This document shows, piece by piece, positions 21,705 to 30,691 of a DNA stretch of 32,221 nt. Origin of the DNA: Lactococcus ileimucosae (lineage in GTDB: Bacteria; Bacillota; Bacilli; Lactobacillales; Streptococcaceae). The position numbers and the translations under genes were made by a program. The DNA is taken from positions 1 through 32,221 of the forward strand of contig NZ_CALPDE010000021.1 of NCBI RefSeq assembly GCF_943193185.1, written 5' to 3'. Each line of letters starts with the position of its first letter. The first letter of the stretch is position 1. The notes beneath the pieces are model-generated. The model did no database searches, had not been told where the DNA came from, and worked only from the letters and a program-made list of their open reading frames with translations.

Positions 21705-21986
21705 ATGAAACAAAAATTACACCAACATAAACGAGCAATAGTCTTTTTCTTTAGTTTAACTTTACTAAGTTTAGTGGGACAATACTTTAATCATAAATTT
21801 GTAGAAGGATTACTGGTTCAAGTCATGTTATGGTTGGGTATGTTATTGGCTAAATATCTTGAAAAAAGGAATTTTACTCTTTTGATTGGAGGAGTGAAAT
21901 ATAAGTTATCTCTTGAAAGAGGCTTAGGAATAATTATTCTACTTGATGTTCTGTTTATTATTAGTGGTTTTTTTGTCATATTTTAA
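21705..21986 (+). CDS. Small membrane protein
   Basis: 93 residues, ATG 21705 with GGGAGATAAG ahead, following the ardA remnant. Three membrane segments (about 10-27, 33-49, 75-92), with a basic, beta-like middle (NFTLLIGGVKYKLSLERG). No family recognised. Probably part of the mating apparatus or an accessory membrane protein. Confidence 0.6.
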   Translation: MKQKLHQHKRAIVFFFSLTLLSLVGQYFNHKFVEGLLVQVMLWLGMLLAKYLEKRNFTLLIGGVKYKLSLERGLGIIILLDVLFIISGFFVIF

Positions 21987-22012
21987 TCATTAATACAGAC
22001 GTTAATGATTAA
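21983..22012. repeat. Perfect 11-bp inverted repeat
   Basis: TTAATCATTAA (21983-21993) and TTAATGATTAA (22002-22012) are separated by eight bases. It overlaps the stop of the previous gene and ends just before the GGAGG of the next, with no T-run. This fits an operator or an mRNA hairpin better than a terminator. Confidence 0.6.
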
Positions 22013-22026
22013 TGGAGGTAAACAAT

Positions 22027-22245
22027 ATGAAAATTTTAAAAGAAGGTCTTCGACTTATTTGTTGTAGTTTGATTTGCCTTGTGTTTTTTATTTTTGTTTC
22101 TCTTTTTTGTGCATTAGCGCAGATGTATCCGATTGTTGGAGTGTTTATTGTGTCTGTGTTTGGAGGTGTCGCTTTAAGATTAACATTTTTTCTAAGTGAA
22201 AATTCCGGAAAGTATAACATCAAGAAAGGAAAAAATGATACATAA
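22027..22245 (+). CDS. Small two-helix membrane protein
   Basis: 72 residues. ATG 22027 is chosen over 22012 because GGAGG lies eight bases ahead. Two membrane segments (about 8-31 and 33-54), basic C-terminal tail. No family recognised. The end overlaps the next gene by 11 bases. Confidence 0.55.
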   Translation: MKILKEGLRLICCSLICLVFFIFVSLFCALAQMYPIVGVFIVSVFGGVALRLTFFLSENSGKYNIKKGKNDT

Positions 22246-22474
22246 AATAACGAGTGAAATATCTCTTCTACTTGATAAGGCGGTAGATATTAAATTGGAT
22301 TTTAGAAAACGAGAGTACACGTTTGATGATCTCTTAGTATTTTTACAAAAAAACAATCGCTCAAAGGATTTGCGTAACCTTTTGAGCGCTATTGATAGTC
22401 TTGAGTCTACGCTCTATCTTTTAAACAATAGTTTGAATGATATTGCGGATATCCAACAAAAATTTAGAGGGTAG
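22235..22474 (+). CDS. Small soluble helical protein
   Basis: 79 residues. ATG 22235 with AAAGG ahead is the likely start. Helical, with a pattern typical of four-helix or coiled-coil proteins (NLLSAIDSLESTLYLLNNSLNDIADIQ in part). Overlap with both neighbours suggests translational coupling. No family recognised. Confidence 0.55.
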   Translation: MIHKITSEISLLLDKAVDIKLDFRKREYTFDDLLVFLQKNNRSKDLRNLLSAIDSLESTLYLLNNSLNDIADIQQKFRG

Positions 22475-22511
22475 AAATAAGGTATTAATGAATAATGATG
22501 GAGGTAAACTA

Positions 22512-23174
22512 TTGGAAATTTATAAACTGGCAAGAGAGTTGGGTGTGAAAAGTCAAGCCCTCCTTTTTCTTGCTCAAAAAGAAGGGATAGAAGCTAAAAG
22601 TGTAGCTTCGTCATTAACGGAAGATGAAATGGACAAGCTGCTTGTGGCTTTTGATGAAGCAGGAGGTGTCTTAGAGCCTTTTGAAGAAGAAACTGAAACA
22701 GTGGAGGAAGTCAAAGAGAAGGAGGAAGAATCTGTCCCTCAAAAAGCTTCTCCTGTTGCGCCTTTGAAAAAGTTAAAGAAAAAGGACAAAATGAAAAAAG
22801 TCAGGGGAGAAAGTGCCTGGGATAAGATTGAAAGTATTCCTAAGGCAGCGCCCATAGACGAGCCTGTGCAGACAGGAAAAAGTAAAGCTTATCTTCTTTA
22901 CCGTATCTTTACGGTGGTTGTGACCTTATTCTTTGTTTTCTTAGGCTTTACAGCAATTCATGCCAATAGACAGGTTGCTCAACTCACAGAAAGTGTAAAT
23001 GCGACGACACAAACACTTATGGCGAATCAAAAAGCACTGGATAAGAAAATTAAAGATTTGAATAAAGAAATTCAAACTTTAAAAGATAAACAAGCCAAAG
23101 CTCAGGAAGCCAGTAAAAAAGCAAAAAATGATAAAGCGCCTAAAACAGCGCAAAAACAAAAACCTAAAAAATAA
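22512..23174 (+). CDS. Membrane protein with IF2N-like head and coiled-coil tail
   Basis: About 220 residues from TTG 22512, which has GGAGG seven bases ahead; ATG 22488 is an alternative without a good site. The first ~45 residues (EIYKLARELGVKSQALLFLAQKEGIEAKSV) resemble the small IF2 N-terminal helical domain. A Glu-rich then Lys-rich linker follows, then one membrane helix (about 139-160 of this start) and a Lys-rich coiled coil (LTESVNATTQTLMANQKALD, IQTLKDKQAKAQEASKKA). The topology suggests a bitopic channel component. Homology to a named Tcp protein is not certain. Confidence 0.6.
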   Translation: MEIYKLARELGVKSQALLFLAQKEGIEAKSVASSLTEDEMDKLLVAFDEAGGVLEPFEEETETVEEVKEKEEESVPQKASPVAPLKKLKKKDKMKKVRGESAWDKIESIPKAAPIDEPVQTGKSKAYLLYRIFTVVVTLFFVFLGFTAIHANRQVAQLTESVNATTQTLMANQKALDKKIKDLNKEIQTLKDKQAKAQEASKKAKNDKAPKTAQKQKPKK

Positions 23175-23195
23175 AAACAGTAGAGGGGATACAAA

Positions 23196-23423
23196 ATGAC
23201 AGTAGAACAAATTGTGAAAGGAATCATTCAGTTGGTCATCATCTTTGGTGGTCTGTGGCTGATTATGGCTTGGAAGGGTGGACAGATTATAAAGGTTATC
23301 GCAGGTTTCTTTGTGATTTCCATAGCTATTGCCATGCTTCGGGGAGTGGATCTTTTTTCTATCGGTTGGACCATTATCTCTGCCATTCTTAAATTCATGG
23401 GCTTTTCAGTCAAAGGAGGATAG
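23196..23423 (+). CDS. TcpD-like small membrane protein
   Basis: 75 residues, ATG 23196 with GAGGGG ahead. Two membrane segments (about 8-25 and 30-48) and a partly hydrophobic C-terminus. Size, hydrophobicity and position directly before TcpE and the VirB4 ATPase fit the TcpD family of Gram-positive transfer systems. It is followed without a gap by the tcpE gene. Family call is by profile and context. Confidence 0.6.
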   Translation: MTVEQIVKGIIQLVIIFGGLWLIMAWKGGQIIKVIAGFFVISIAIAMLRGVDLFSIGWTIISAILKFMGFSVKGG

Positions 23424-23828
23424 ATGTTAAAAGAGGATATGGATTATGCGGTGGGATTAGAAACCCCTTACTGGATACAACGTGTAGAAATTAAAGGCAA
23501 GGTGTTTTGGACCTTTCAAACGCCAGTGTCTTTTCCATTTTTATTTGTCTTTGCCTTGACCTTTCTCCTTGTCTTGGCCCTTATTATGCCCTTCTTACCT
23601 TTTTTGACTTGGTTGCCTGCTTTGCCTGTGGGGATGTGTGTGATTATCCCATGGCGTGTAGGCAAGCTCTATGTGGAAAAAGAATATGACGGGAAAAAAG
23701 TACATTATTTTATTTTGGGGGCGGTGCGTTTCTTTAAAGATTTTATCTTGGATCAGCGCTGTATCCATAATGAACAACGCAGGAAAATGCCAGTTGAAAA
23801 AATAGTATTTGAAAAAACAAATTTATAA
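23424..23828 (+). CDS. tcpE: TcpE family conjugation protein (Tn916 Orf17-like)
   Basis: 134 residues, ATG 23424, overlapping the ribosome site with the end of the preceding gene. The N-terminus LETPYWIQRVEIKGKVFWTF is followed by two membrane helices (about 38-58 and 62-80) and a basic, soluble tail (RVGKLYVEKEYDGKKVHYFI). Length and topology match TcpE, a membrane component needed for conjugation in pCW3 and Tn916-type elements. The VirB4 gene follows 21 bases later, as in relatives. Confidence 0.8.
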   Translation: MLKEDMDYAVGLETPYWIQRVEIKGKVFWTFQTPVSFPFLFVFALTFLLVLALIMPFLPFLTWLPALPVGMCVIIPWRVGKLYVEKEYDGKKVHYFILGAVRFFKDFILDQRCIHNEQRRKMPVEKIVFEKTNL

Positions 23829-23849
23829 ATAAAAGAAAGAGAGGGTGGG

Positions 23850-26348
23850 ATGCAACTTGAATATCCGATTGAGCGTACTCATGAAAATATTGCTCTAACA
23901 AAAGAGGGGGAGGCTTTTGGTTTTTATACCGTGCCATATTTTGCTTCCTCCGTGATTGATGATAAAAGTAAAGAGGAGGTCAAACATAAAACAGAACGTG
24001 CGGTTCGTCGTCTATTTCCAAATAAAAACTTTGAGTGTTCTCTTATTGCAAGAGACTTTTTATTGGATGAAAAAATGGAGGAGTTAAAAGAGTCTTGCCA
24101 TGAGGATTTCAAAGATGTTGCGGCGCGCCACTTGAGAGAGAGGGTTCATACTTTTGTCAAAGAAGCAGAAATCCCCTCGAAATATGTATGGCTGGTTGCG
24201 GTTCGTTTGGTGAAAGAAGAACGTGCCATGACCTTTAGAGAATTACTCCAAGAAGCAGGGAGAAAACGTGTCCATAAGTTTTTACGTGCTTTTGGTTTAA
24301 GGAAAAAAATAAATGCGGACTGGTATAAAGAGTGGCTGTATGCAGAAAGTGAAGTGGCTCAAAAGCTAAAATCACTGAAAGCCGTACCTCTTTCAAGCGA
24401 ACAAACGTATTACTATCAACGCTTACAATTTTTACCTTATATCCCCCATCGACTGGATGAGGTTATGGAAACAAGGGATACTATCAATGTGACAGACACC
24501 ATGCTCTATAATAGCGTGATGGGACGACTTCGATTTGTGGCCCAACAAGGAGAAAGCTTTGTTTCTATTCTTCCTCTTGGGAAAAATAGGGGGATCCTCA
24601 CCAATAATCATATGGGAGAAATCGTCCAAAACTTTAACTTTCCTGTCGGTTTTAAAATTAAGGCACAGTTTCCTACAGTGGGAGGTGCGACAGGGCTTAA
24701 AAGTAAAATGAAGGCAGCGCTGGCACGTTTGAAAGTTATTGTGAAAGAAACCGCCTTATCGGGCAATGTCTTGTATGACCGTATTGTTTTAGGAAAACAT
24801 GCCCTAATCAAGATGGCAAAAGATGTGGAACGTAGAGAACCCCTTATTGAATATGGGGCATTTTTGATTGTCATGGCTAAAACCGAAGAAGATTTGCGTG
24901 TCCGTGTAAAAACAGCCATGCATGTCTGTGATGAGTTAGGGATAGCTCTGTCTCGTGCTCGCTTTGACCAACCTTACCTCTTTCAAAGCTTGTTGTATGG
25001 GCAAAAAATGAGCCTTGTGACCCGTTTCTGGTCGCATGTGACCAATGCGAAAGGCTTTTCACAACTTTTGCCTTTCACAACCGTAAAATGTGGTTCAGAA
25101 GTTGGTTTTCCTATTGGCCGTGTCGATACCAATTATCACAGATGGGATACGCTGAAGGAAGCCTTACGTGCTTCTTTTAATTTTGTCTTTTATAATCCTA
25201 TGCTTGCCAATAAGGAGGGGATTTTAGGGAAGGTCACTAAAAACTTGTTGACCATCATCACAGGGGCAACGGGTTCAGGAAAGACAGTGCTTGCTAACTT
25301 AATCTTTGTGAATGCCTTGATGGACCGGGTGAAAATTCTCTATATCGATCCCAAGCGTTCCTTAAGAAAGCATTGGGAAAAAATCGCAAGAGACCCCAAA
25401 ACGCCCTCAGACGTGGTGAAGATGATTCAAGCCATCAATTTTGTCACTCTGGACAGAAACAATAAGGAAAATCTGGGTGTGCTTGACCCTATCATTTTCT
25501 TAGATAAAGAAGATGCTTTGGCTACCGCAAGAGGAATGCTTTATGAGATAGGGAAAGGGCACTTAAGCGGCAATCATATCACGGCCATCTCAAAAGCAGT
25601 AAAGGAAGTTGTGGAACGTAGACAAAAGGGGGAACTTGTGGGCTTTAAGCAGGTCCTTGAACTTTTACGGCATCATGAAAAAGAAGAGGTGCAGGAAATT
25701 GGAGAGTTTCTCTTTGAGAAAGTGGATGGCTCGCTTTTAGAGTTGGCCTTCTCAGACGGTAAAACCAAAGGCCTGTCTTTTGATGAACATGCGACCGTTT
25801 TAGAAGTTGCCAACCTCGAACTCCCGCAATCTCACACAAAATTTGAAGATATTTCTGAAGATGAACACCACTCCATGATTCTCATGCATGCATTGGGTGC
25901 CTTTTGTCAGCGCTTTGGCTCTCTGAATGATGAAGAAGCAACGATCGAATTTATCGATGAAGCTTGGGTTTTGATGAAATCCAACATTGGGCGCCGCCTT
26001 GTGATGACCATGAAGCGTGTGGGTCGCTCTCAAAATAATAAATTGGTGATTATTTCTCAATCGGTCAATGATACGAAGTTTGAAGAAGATACCACGGGTG
26101 CTGGAGAGCGTTTCTGTTTCTTTGAAAATGGGGAAGGGGATAATATTCTGGAAGCTCTGGGCTTACCTGTCACGGATAAGAACAGGAAGTGGATTCAAAA
26201 TACCAATCAGGGACAATGTGTGTATTATGATGTTTTTGGCAATATCAATCGTCTGTCTGTCGAGGTACCTCCTCAATGGGGAGCTTGGCTTGCGCCCGTA
26301 AAAGAAGACAAACAATCTCAGATGGAGAAACGCTATGCCAAAATTTAG
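23850..26348 (+). CDS. VirB4/TcpF-type conjugation ATPase (Tn916 Orf16-like)
   Basis: This 832-residue protein is the main ATPase of the mating channel, working at the inner membrane face with TcpE and the VirB6-like protein. Walker A GATGSGKT is at 472-479, followed by ILYIDPKRSLRKHWEKIA. Walker B IEFIDEAWVLM is at 699-709, and VGRSQNNKLVIISQSVND follows as in VirB4 proteins. The N-terminal ~430 residues form the poorly conserved structural half. GAGGGTGGG precedes ATG 23850. Length is normal; no frameshift is seen. Confidence 0.94.
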   Translation: MQLEYPIERTHENIALTKEGEAFGFYTVPYFASSVIDDKSKEEVKHKTERAVRRLFPNKNFECSLIARDFLLDEKMEELKESCHEDFKDVAARHLRERVHTFVKEAEIPSKYVWLVAVRLVKEERAMTFRELLQEAGRKRVHKFLRAFGLRKKINADWYKEWLYAESEVAQKLKSLKAVPLSSEQTYYYQRLQFLPYIPHRLDEVMETRDTINVTDTMLYNSVMGRLRFVAQQGESFVSILPLGKNRGILTNNHMGEIVQNFNFPVGFKIKAQFPTVGGATGLKSKMKAALARLKVIVKETALSGNVLYDRIVLGKHALIKMAKDVERREPLIEYGAFLIVMAKTEEDLRVRVKTAMHVCDELGIALSRARFDQPYLFQSLLYGQKMSLVTRFWSHVTNAKGFSQLLPFTTVKCGSEVGFPIGRVDTNYHRWDTLKEALRASFNFVFYNPMLANKEGILGKVTKNLLTIITGATGSGKTVLANLIFVNALMDRVKILYIDPKRSLRKHWEKIARDPKTPSDVVKMIQAINFVTLDRNNKENLGVLDPIIFLDKEDALATARGMLYEIGKGHLSGNHITAISKAVKEVVERRQKGELVGFKQVLELLRHHEKEEVQEIGEFLFEKVDGSLLELAFSDGKTKGLSFDEHATVLEVANLELPQSHTKFEDISEDEHHSMILMHALGAFCQRFGSLNDEEATIEFIDEAWVLMKSNIGRRLVMTMKRVGRSQNNKLVIISQSVNDTKFEEDTTGAGERFCFFENGEGDNILEALGLPVTDKNRKWIQNTNQGQCVYYDVFGNINRLSVEVPPQWGAWLAPVKEDKQSQMEKRYAKI

Positions 26349-26363
26349 GAAAGAAAGGAGAAG

Positions 26364-28142
26364 ATGATGACTGCTTTTCAAAAGCAATTCACGGACTATA
26401 TCGGCAGTCTTGCGCAATATAATTTGTTCAAAGAAACCATTGGTGGTGGACCAGTAGAGGTGGTGGCCAACATTTGGAACGTGCTTTTTAAGGTTCTTGT
26501 GGATATTCCTTTTTTCTTTTTAAAGTTCGGTGTGATTGTCAATACCTTTATTGTCAAGCTTTTAGACATTTCAGGCCCTCTATCTCGTGTGCAACATGAA
26601 GCACTGGTTAGCGCAAGAAATATCTTTGTATCCTTTATCGGAGGAAGTAATGGCTCTATTTCTAAAGATTCAGGGGCTTGGGGGTTGGTGACGATAACCT
26701 TGCTTTACCTGCTTTACCAGTTCTTTAACGGCAAGGGGAATTTCAGACAGGCTGTTTTGCATTATTTTTCTGTCGTCATGACTATGTTTTTCTTCTTTAG
26801 CAGCTTTACGGTCACTATAGGCGGACAGACCAAGACACAGATGGGCGGAGAGATTGCCTTTCATCTGGTGCAGGATACTTCTGAACGCTTTAAAAATGTC
26901 GTGACTTCTGCCATGACAGGCTATAAAGGAGAGGAGACAGGGGACTTCTTTGTCAATTATGTGCTTAAGCCTACGGCCAACTTTGCCAATACAGGCAATC
27001 CTAGTGGAAGTCTGCCTGATGGTTCACCATTTGACTATAAGAAAGCCAACCAGTCACAGGCTTATGTGGATGATCTGGCAAGAGGGGAGGAAGGCTTAAA
27101 GTATCTTAAAAATACCAGTGATGCCCTGCCTTATCAAATGATGGCGGTTGCCATGGGATACGGTAATCTTTTGGTCTATTTTCTTCCTGTGGCTCTGATT
27201 AATGCCATTATCTCTGTGACCACCCTTCTTCTTTGCCTATTGCTTGTCTTGTCGCCTCTGGCGGCTTTTTTAAGCTTTATTCCTCCCTTTAGAAATGCCT
27301 TCTTTCAGCTTTTGGGCAAGAGTTTTACCTTGTCTGTCGCCCCTGCCCTCATTTCTGTTTTTGTAGGTTTTCTTTTTTACCTCATGTCGCAAATTGATTG
27401 GATTGTATTGAGTGTGGTAGGCAACCCTCATCAAGGCAGGAATCTTTTTTCTTTCTTTACGGGTATGAATGCCTTGCTTTATCTTGTGACCCTCTCGAGT
27501 ATCTTTATTCTTAAAGTAGTGGCTCTTATTTTCTTATGGAAAAAAAGAAACTGGATCACCCAAACGGTCACAGGAAGTTCGACCCTCGCCCAAGGGGCTT
27601 GGGAGTCTGTCCGTGCAGTGTCTGACCCTCTCCATGAAACAGGTGAGAAAGTCCAAGAACTTGCGCAAGCCGGAACACTGGCAGGCCTGGGTTATGCGAC
27701 AGGTAACCCACAGCTCATGCTTCAAGGGGCAAGTATGGTTGCGCCACGCTTGTCTCGCCATTTGGGTGTGATGGAGAAGCTTAAAAAAGGGTTCTCCACT
27801 TCTTCTGAAGAAGAAGAGCTGGAGGAGGGCAAGCCTTTGGAGGAAAAAGAGCCTCCTGTGGTCCTTCCTGAAGAAGAAGGAGAAGAGGAAGAAAAAGAGT
27901 CCTCCCCAGAAGAAGAACCTTACGATTGGCGCCATGCCTATACAGACGAAGGGCCAGAAGAAGAAAAAGAAGAGGAGGATGCCTATGACTGGGAGAGTGT
28001 GACGCCTTCTTTTGAAGATGACTTCTCTTCTTTTTCTTTTGAGGAGGAGGAAAGCGGAGATTTTGAGCCTGAGGACTTTCATAGAGAACAAGAAAATGCA
28101 TGGGCTCAAGCTGTAGAAGACTTGAATGGAGCGCGAGGGTAA
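26364..28142 (+). CDS. VirB6/TcpH-like polytopic channel protein (Tn916 Orf15-like)
   Basis: This 592-residue protein has several membrane segments (about 38-62, 100-118, 126-150, 265-305, 318-345, 370-392) and an outer loop rich in Gly/Asn/Ser between them. A soluble C-terminal part follows, whose last ~120 residues are extremely acidic (long Glu runs between 475 and 590). TcpH/VirB6 proteins form the membrane pore and bind the coupling protein and wall hydrolase. AAGGAG lies before ATG 26364. The acidic tail is unusual in its extent and may bind positively charged partners such as the basic tails of other channel proteins. Confidence 0.85.
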   Translation: MMTAFQKQFTDYIGSLAQYNLFKETIGGGPVEVVANIWNVLFKVLVDIPFFFLKFGVIVNTFIVKLLDISGPLSRVQHEALVSARNIFVSFIGGSNGSISKDSGAWGLVTITLLYLLYQFFNGKGNFRQAVLHYFSVVMTMFFFFSSFTVTIGGQTKTQMGGEIAFHLVQDTSERFKNVVTSAMTGYKGEETGDFFVNYVLKPTANFANTGNPSGSLPDGSPFDYKKANQSQAYVDDLARGEEGLKYLKNTSDALPYQMMAVAMGYGNLLVYFLPVALINAIISVTTLLLCLLLVLSPLAAFLSFIPPFRNAFFQLLGKSFTLSVAPALISVFVGFLFYLMSQIDWIVLSVVGNPHQGRNLFSFFTGMNALLYLVTLSSIFILKVVALIFLWKKRNWITQTVTGSSTLAQGAWESVRAVSDPLHETGEKVQELAQAGTLAGLGYATGNPQLMLQGASMVAPRLSRHLGVMEKLKKGFSTSSEEEELEEGKPLEEKEPPVVLPEEEGEEEEKESSPEEEPYDWRHAYTDEGPEEEKEEEDAYDWESVTPSFEDDFSSFSFEEEESGDFEPEDFHREQENAWAQAVEDLNGARG

Positions 28143-28143
28143 T

Positions 28144-29169
28144 ATGAAAAAAATCTTTCTTTTCCTTTCTGCGCTTCTTCCTTTCTGCCTTCTAGGCTTT
28201 CTTGTGCTTCTTTTGGCTGTGAGTAGCTTATTTGGGGCAAGTAAGCAAGAAGATGTTCCAGAGATTACAGGGGGAGGGTCACCTCCCGTGACGGGGGAAG
28301 CCCTAAAGGTTGCGACAAAAACTTATCAGCACTTGATGAAAGAACAGCATTTTACTCCAGAAGGGGCTTCGGGTGCTCTTGCGGTTGGTCAACGGGAAAG
28401 TAACCTTGACCCCAAAGCCATTAACCCTGCAGGAGGAGTGGCGGGACTTTTTCAGTGGTCGGGTTGGGGGAGTTTCATTAATGGCAATCGAATACATGCG
28501 GAAGGCTCGATTAAGGGAATGGACTTGTCTACCTTAACCCTTGATAATGAGTTGAAACTCCTTGATTATGAGCTGAATGGTTCTTATTCTAAGGCGAAGG
28601 ACCTACTGAGTAAGTCTAAAGACCCTGTCCAAGCCGCCAAAGATTGGTCGCTCTACTATGAGGGGGTGAGTCTATCGGATGGACAGAGCAAGATAGAAAT
28701 GATTTCTCAGCTGGCCAACCAGTGGTATGTCTATTTTAACGGGGCTGCTTCATCAGGTGGGGATATAAAATTACTTAATGAAGTCTTAGGCAAGAAGGTA
28801 GGTTCTGGGCAGTGTTATGCCTTGTCCGATTACTATGTACATTCTATCAGTGGCTTTCATCTTCAAGGCTTGTGTGCTTTTAATATTGGCTCAGATAATT
28901 TCAGCAGTTTCACTTCTCATGGTTGGAAAGTTATCATGAAGCCCAAAGCCAGCGATCTTGTGGCAGGTGCTGTAATTAATTGGGGCTTCGGATCTGTGGC
29001 AGGTTCAGCCAGTGAGAATCCCTATGGACATACAGGGGTTATCAGTAGTGTGAAAGGTAATAGTTTTAGCACTTATGAACAAAATGTGGGTGGTGTACAA
29101 ATTGTGCAGAAAATGAACCGCACATGGGACAGCAGTATTACAAGTATTGCCATACCGCCTAAAAAGTAA
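28144..29169 (+). CDS. Conjugation cell-wall hydrolase: lysozyme-like plus CHAP domain (TcpG-like, VirB1 role)
   Basis: 341 residues from ATG 28144; an in-frame ATG at 28126 lies inside the previous gene. It has a membrane anchor (5-30), then a phage-tail-type lysozyme domain (about 50-195) with Glu85 in GQRESNLDP and GLFQWSGWGS. A CHAP domain (about 215-341) follows, with the likely catalytic Cys224 (SGQCYAL) and His296 (YGHTGVIS). It should open the peptidoglycan locally for the channel. The Tn916 counterpart (Orf14) uses an NlpC/P60 second domain; CHAP is usual in streptococcal elements. The gene overlaps the preceding region tightly (stop to ATG one base). Confidence 0.92.
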   Translation: MKKIFLFLSALLPFCLLGFLVLLLAVSSLFGASKQEDVPEITGGGSPPVTGEALKVATKTYQHLMKEQHFTPEGASGALAVGQRESNLDPKAINPAGGVAGLFQWSGWGSFINGNRIHAEGSIKGMDLSTLTLDNELKLLDYELNGSYSKAKDLLSKSKDPVQAAKDWSLYYEGVSLSDGQSKIEMISQLANQWYVYFNGAASSGGDIKLLNEVLGKKVGSGQCYALSDYYVHSISGFHLQGLCAFNIGSDNFSSFTSHGWKVIMKPKASDLVAGAVINWGFGSVAGSASENPYGHTGVISSVKGNSFSTYEQNVGGVQIVQKMNRTWDSSITSIAIPPKK

Positions 29170-29214
29170 AGGTGTTCTTTAGAAGCATGAGGAGTTGGAA
29201 AGGAGGGGAAAGAA

Positions 29215-30129
29215 ATTTTAAAAAATGTTATACTAAGCCTAATACTATTCATGTTATTTGGAAGCTTTGTTGTGATAAGTTTTAGTGGGGTAATAACAGC
29301 TATTAAAGTTGGTTGGGAAATGCCTTCAAAAAACAAGATTAATCGTAGAATAATACTTGCATTATTGTTACAAGTATTAGCAATGGTTCTTTACTTCTTC
29401 ATTAATTATGGGTACTCTTTAATATCAAATGGAAACTTCATTACTGCCAGCATGATAGATGCTTTTTCACATGTGTTTTATTATCAATTTAGAGCTAGTC
29501 CAGTGTTTAATACTGTTGTAGAAACTCTTTTTCCTATTGTTATGGTGGGGATATTTCTTGTACTCATATCAAGAGGCATCACTTCGGGCGATACTTCGAA
29601 ATACGGTTTTGTAATTGATAAAGAAAAGCAGAGAGTGGTTATGAATACTGAAGAAAAGGAGACAAAGGTATGGCTTCCTTTGTCTCTATTCCAATCATTA
29701 TTTATTTTTGGTTTTCTCATGCTCACTTCTATTCAGCTTTGCCTGTTTGATAAAGTTGTTTATCCTGCAATGCTTCCAAAACTTGTAGGAGTTGTGACAA
29801 TTATAACAGTGTTGTCTACATTGTTATATAGTATTATTATCTTTATTCAGTTTAAGGATGTTGCGGAGTTGGCTGCTCTTCAAAATTTGATGGAAGACTC
29901 TGATTATCTTGAAGTTCGTAAAGTAATGGAAGCGACTATAAAAAATAATGGGCTACAGCTTGAAGGAAGTGAGTTCTTTCTTGAATTAAATGAATATATT
30001 GAACTAGGGGTGATTAAATTCCTTCCTGAAGTAAAGGCAGAAAAAATCGAATTAGATAAAATGTATAAGTTAGAGATTCCTAGACATATTCGAAGAAAAT
30101 ATGAAAGGGAAATTCTTTCTAGAAACTAG
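29215..30129 (+). CDS. Polytopic membrane protein, probable AUU start
   Basis: The first canonical in-frame start is ATG 29251, in the middle of a hydrophobic segment and without a ribosome site. AGGAGGGG at 29201-29208 is followed after six bases by ATT (29215). Starting there gives LKNVILSLILFMLFGSFVVI, a normal membrane N-terminus, and about 304 residues in all. Several membrane helices follow, then a soluble C-terminal region (about 205-304; QNLMEDSDYLEVRKVMEATI, ending IPRHIRRKYEREILSRN). No family recognised. The A/T-rich codon use and distinct style differ from the channel genes before it. It lies between the wall hydrolase and the lipoprotein. Confidence 0.6.
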   Translation: MLKNVILSLILFMLFGSFVVISFSGVITAIKVGWEMPSKNKINRRIILALLLQVLAMVLYFFINYGYSLISNGNFITASMIDAFSHVFYYQFRASPVFNTVVETLFPIVMVGIFLVLISRGITSGDTSKYGFVIDKEKQRVVMNTEEKETKVWLPLSLFQSLFIFGFLMLTSIQLCLFDKVVYPAMLPKLVGVVTIITVLSTLLYSIIIFIQFKDVAELAALQNLMEDSDYLEVRKVMEATIKNNGLQLEGSEFFLELNEYIELGVIKFLPEVKAEKIELDKMYKLEIPRHIRRKYEREILSRN

Positions 30130-30175
30130 GAGCATTAGCATGAAGCTGGTGTTTTTTTTATAAAAAAGGGGAAAT

Positions 30176-30691
30176 ATGAAAAAAGTAAATATATGGCTAT
30201 TAGGGGTTACTTCACTCTTATGGCTTTCAGCTTGTGGCAATTCTCAAATTGAAAAGCCAGATAAGATAATACCTTCCTCTTCAAAAGAGATAAAGCAATC
30301 ATCAGAGGAAAAGGTATCCCCTCCACAATCTTCGGAAAAAAAGCCTGTTTCAGAAGAATTTGACTCAGACAAGGCCAAAGCTGTCGTCAAGGACTTTCTT
30401 TACAGCTATTATAACTATGAGTCAGAAAACAAGCGCAATGAAGCCACAAAGGTTTTTTGTAGCCCAGAGGTACAAAAGAAACTGTACTTGGTTAAAGTGG
30501 ATAAGGACATAAAAATGAGGTCTTCTGTGACTTCGTCAGATATTTATGAGGGAGGAGAAGGGGAGTACATGGTCTTAGTAAGCTATGAACTTAATGGCAA
30601 TTCAGTGACACCACAGGTTTTAAAAATTTCTGTTCAAGAAGAAGCAGGGACGTATTTAGTCAGCGCGGTTGACTTTCCCTTGATGAATTAA
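30176..30691 (+). CDS. Lipoprotein of the transfer region
   Basis: 171 residues with a lipoprotein signal: a hydrophobic stretch then the lipobox LSAC with the lipidated Cys20. A Ser/Lys/Pro-rich tether (25-65) and a small C-terminal domain (about 68-171; KAVVKDFLYSYYNYESENKR, then a beta-rich part) follow. That domain is suggestive of the NTF2-like fold used by VirB8/TcpC-type proteins, but no family is certain. GGGG precedes the ATG. The last ~15 codons are repeated at 31350-31389, showing a past duplication. Confidence 0.75.
   Translation: MKKVNIWLLGVTSLLWLSACGNSQIEKPDKIIPSSSKEIKQSSEEKVSPPQSSEKKPVSEEFDSDKAKAVVKDFLYSYYNYESENKRNEATKVFCSPEVQKKLYLVKVDKDIKMRSSVTSSDIYEGGEGEYMVLVSYELNGNSVTPQVLKISVQEEAGTYLVSAVDFPLMN

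Noticed and set aside
27534-28109. 191-codon minus-strand frame opposite the acidic tail of the VirB6-like gene
   Set aside because: Made of Phe/Leu/Arg runs that are simply the complement of Glu-rich codons; no ribosome site.
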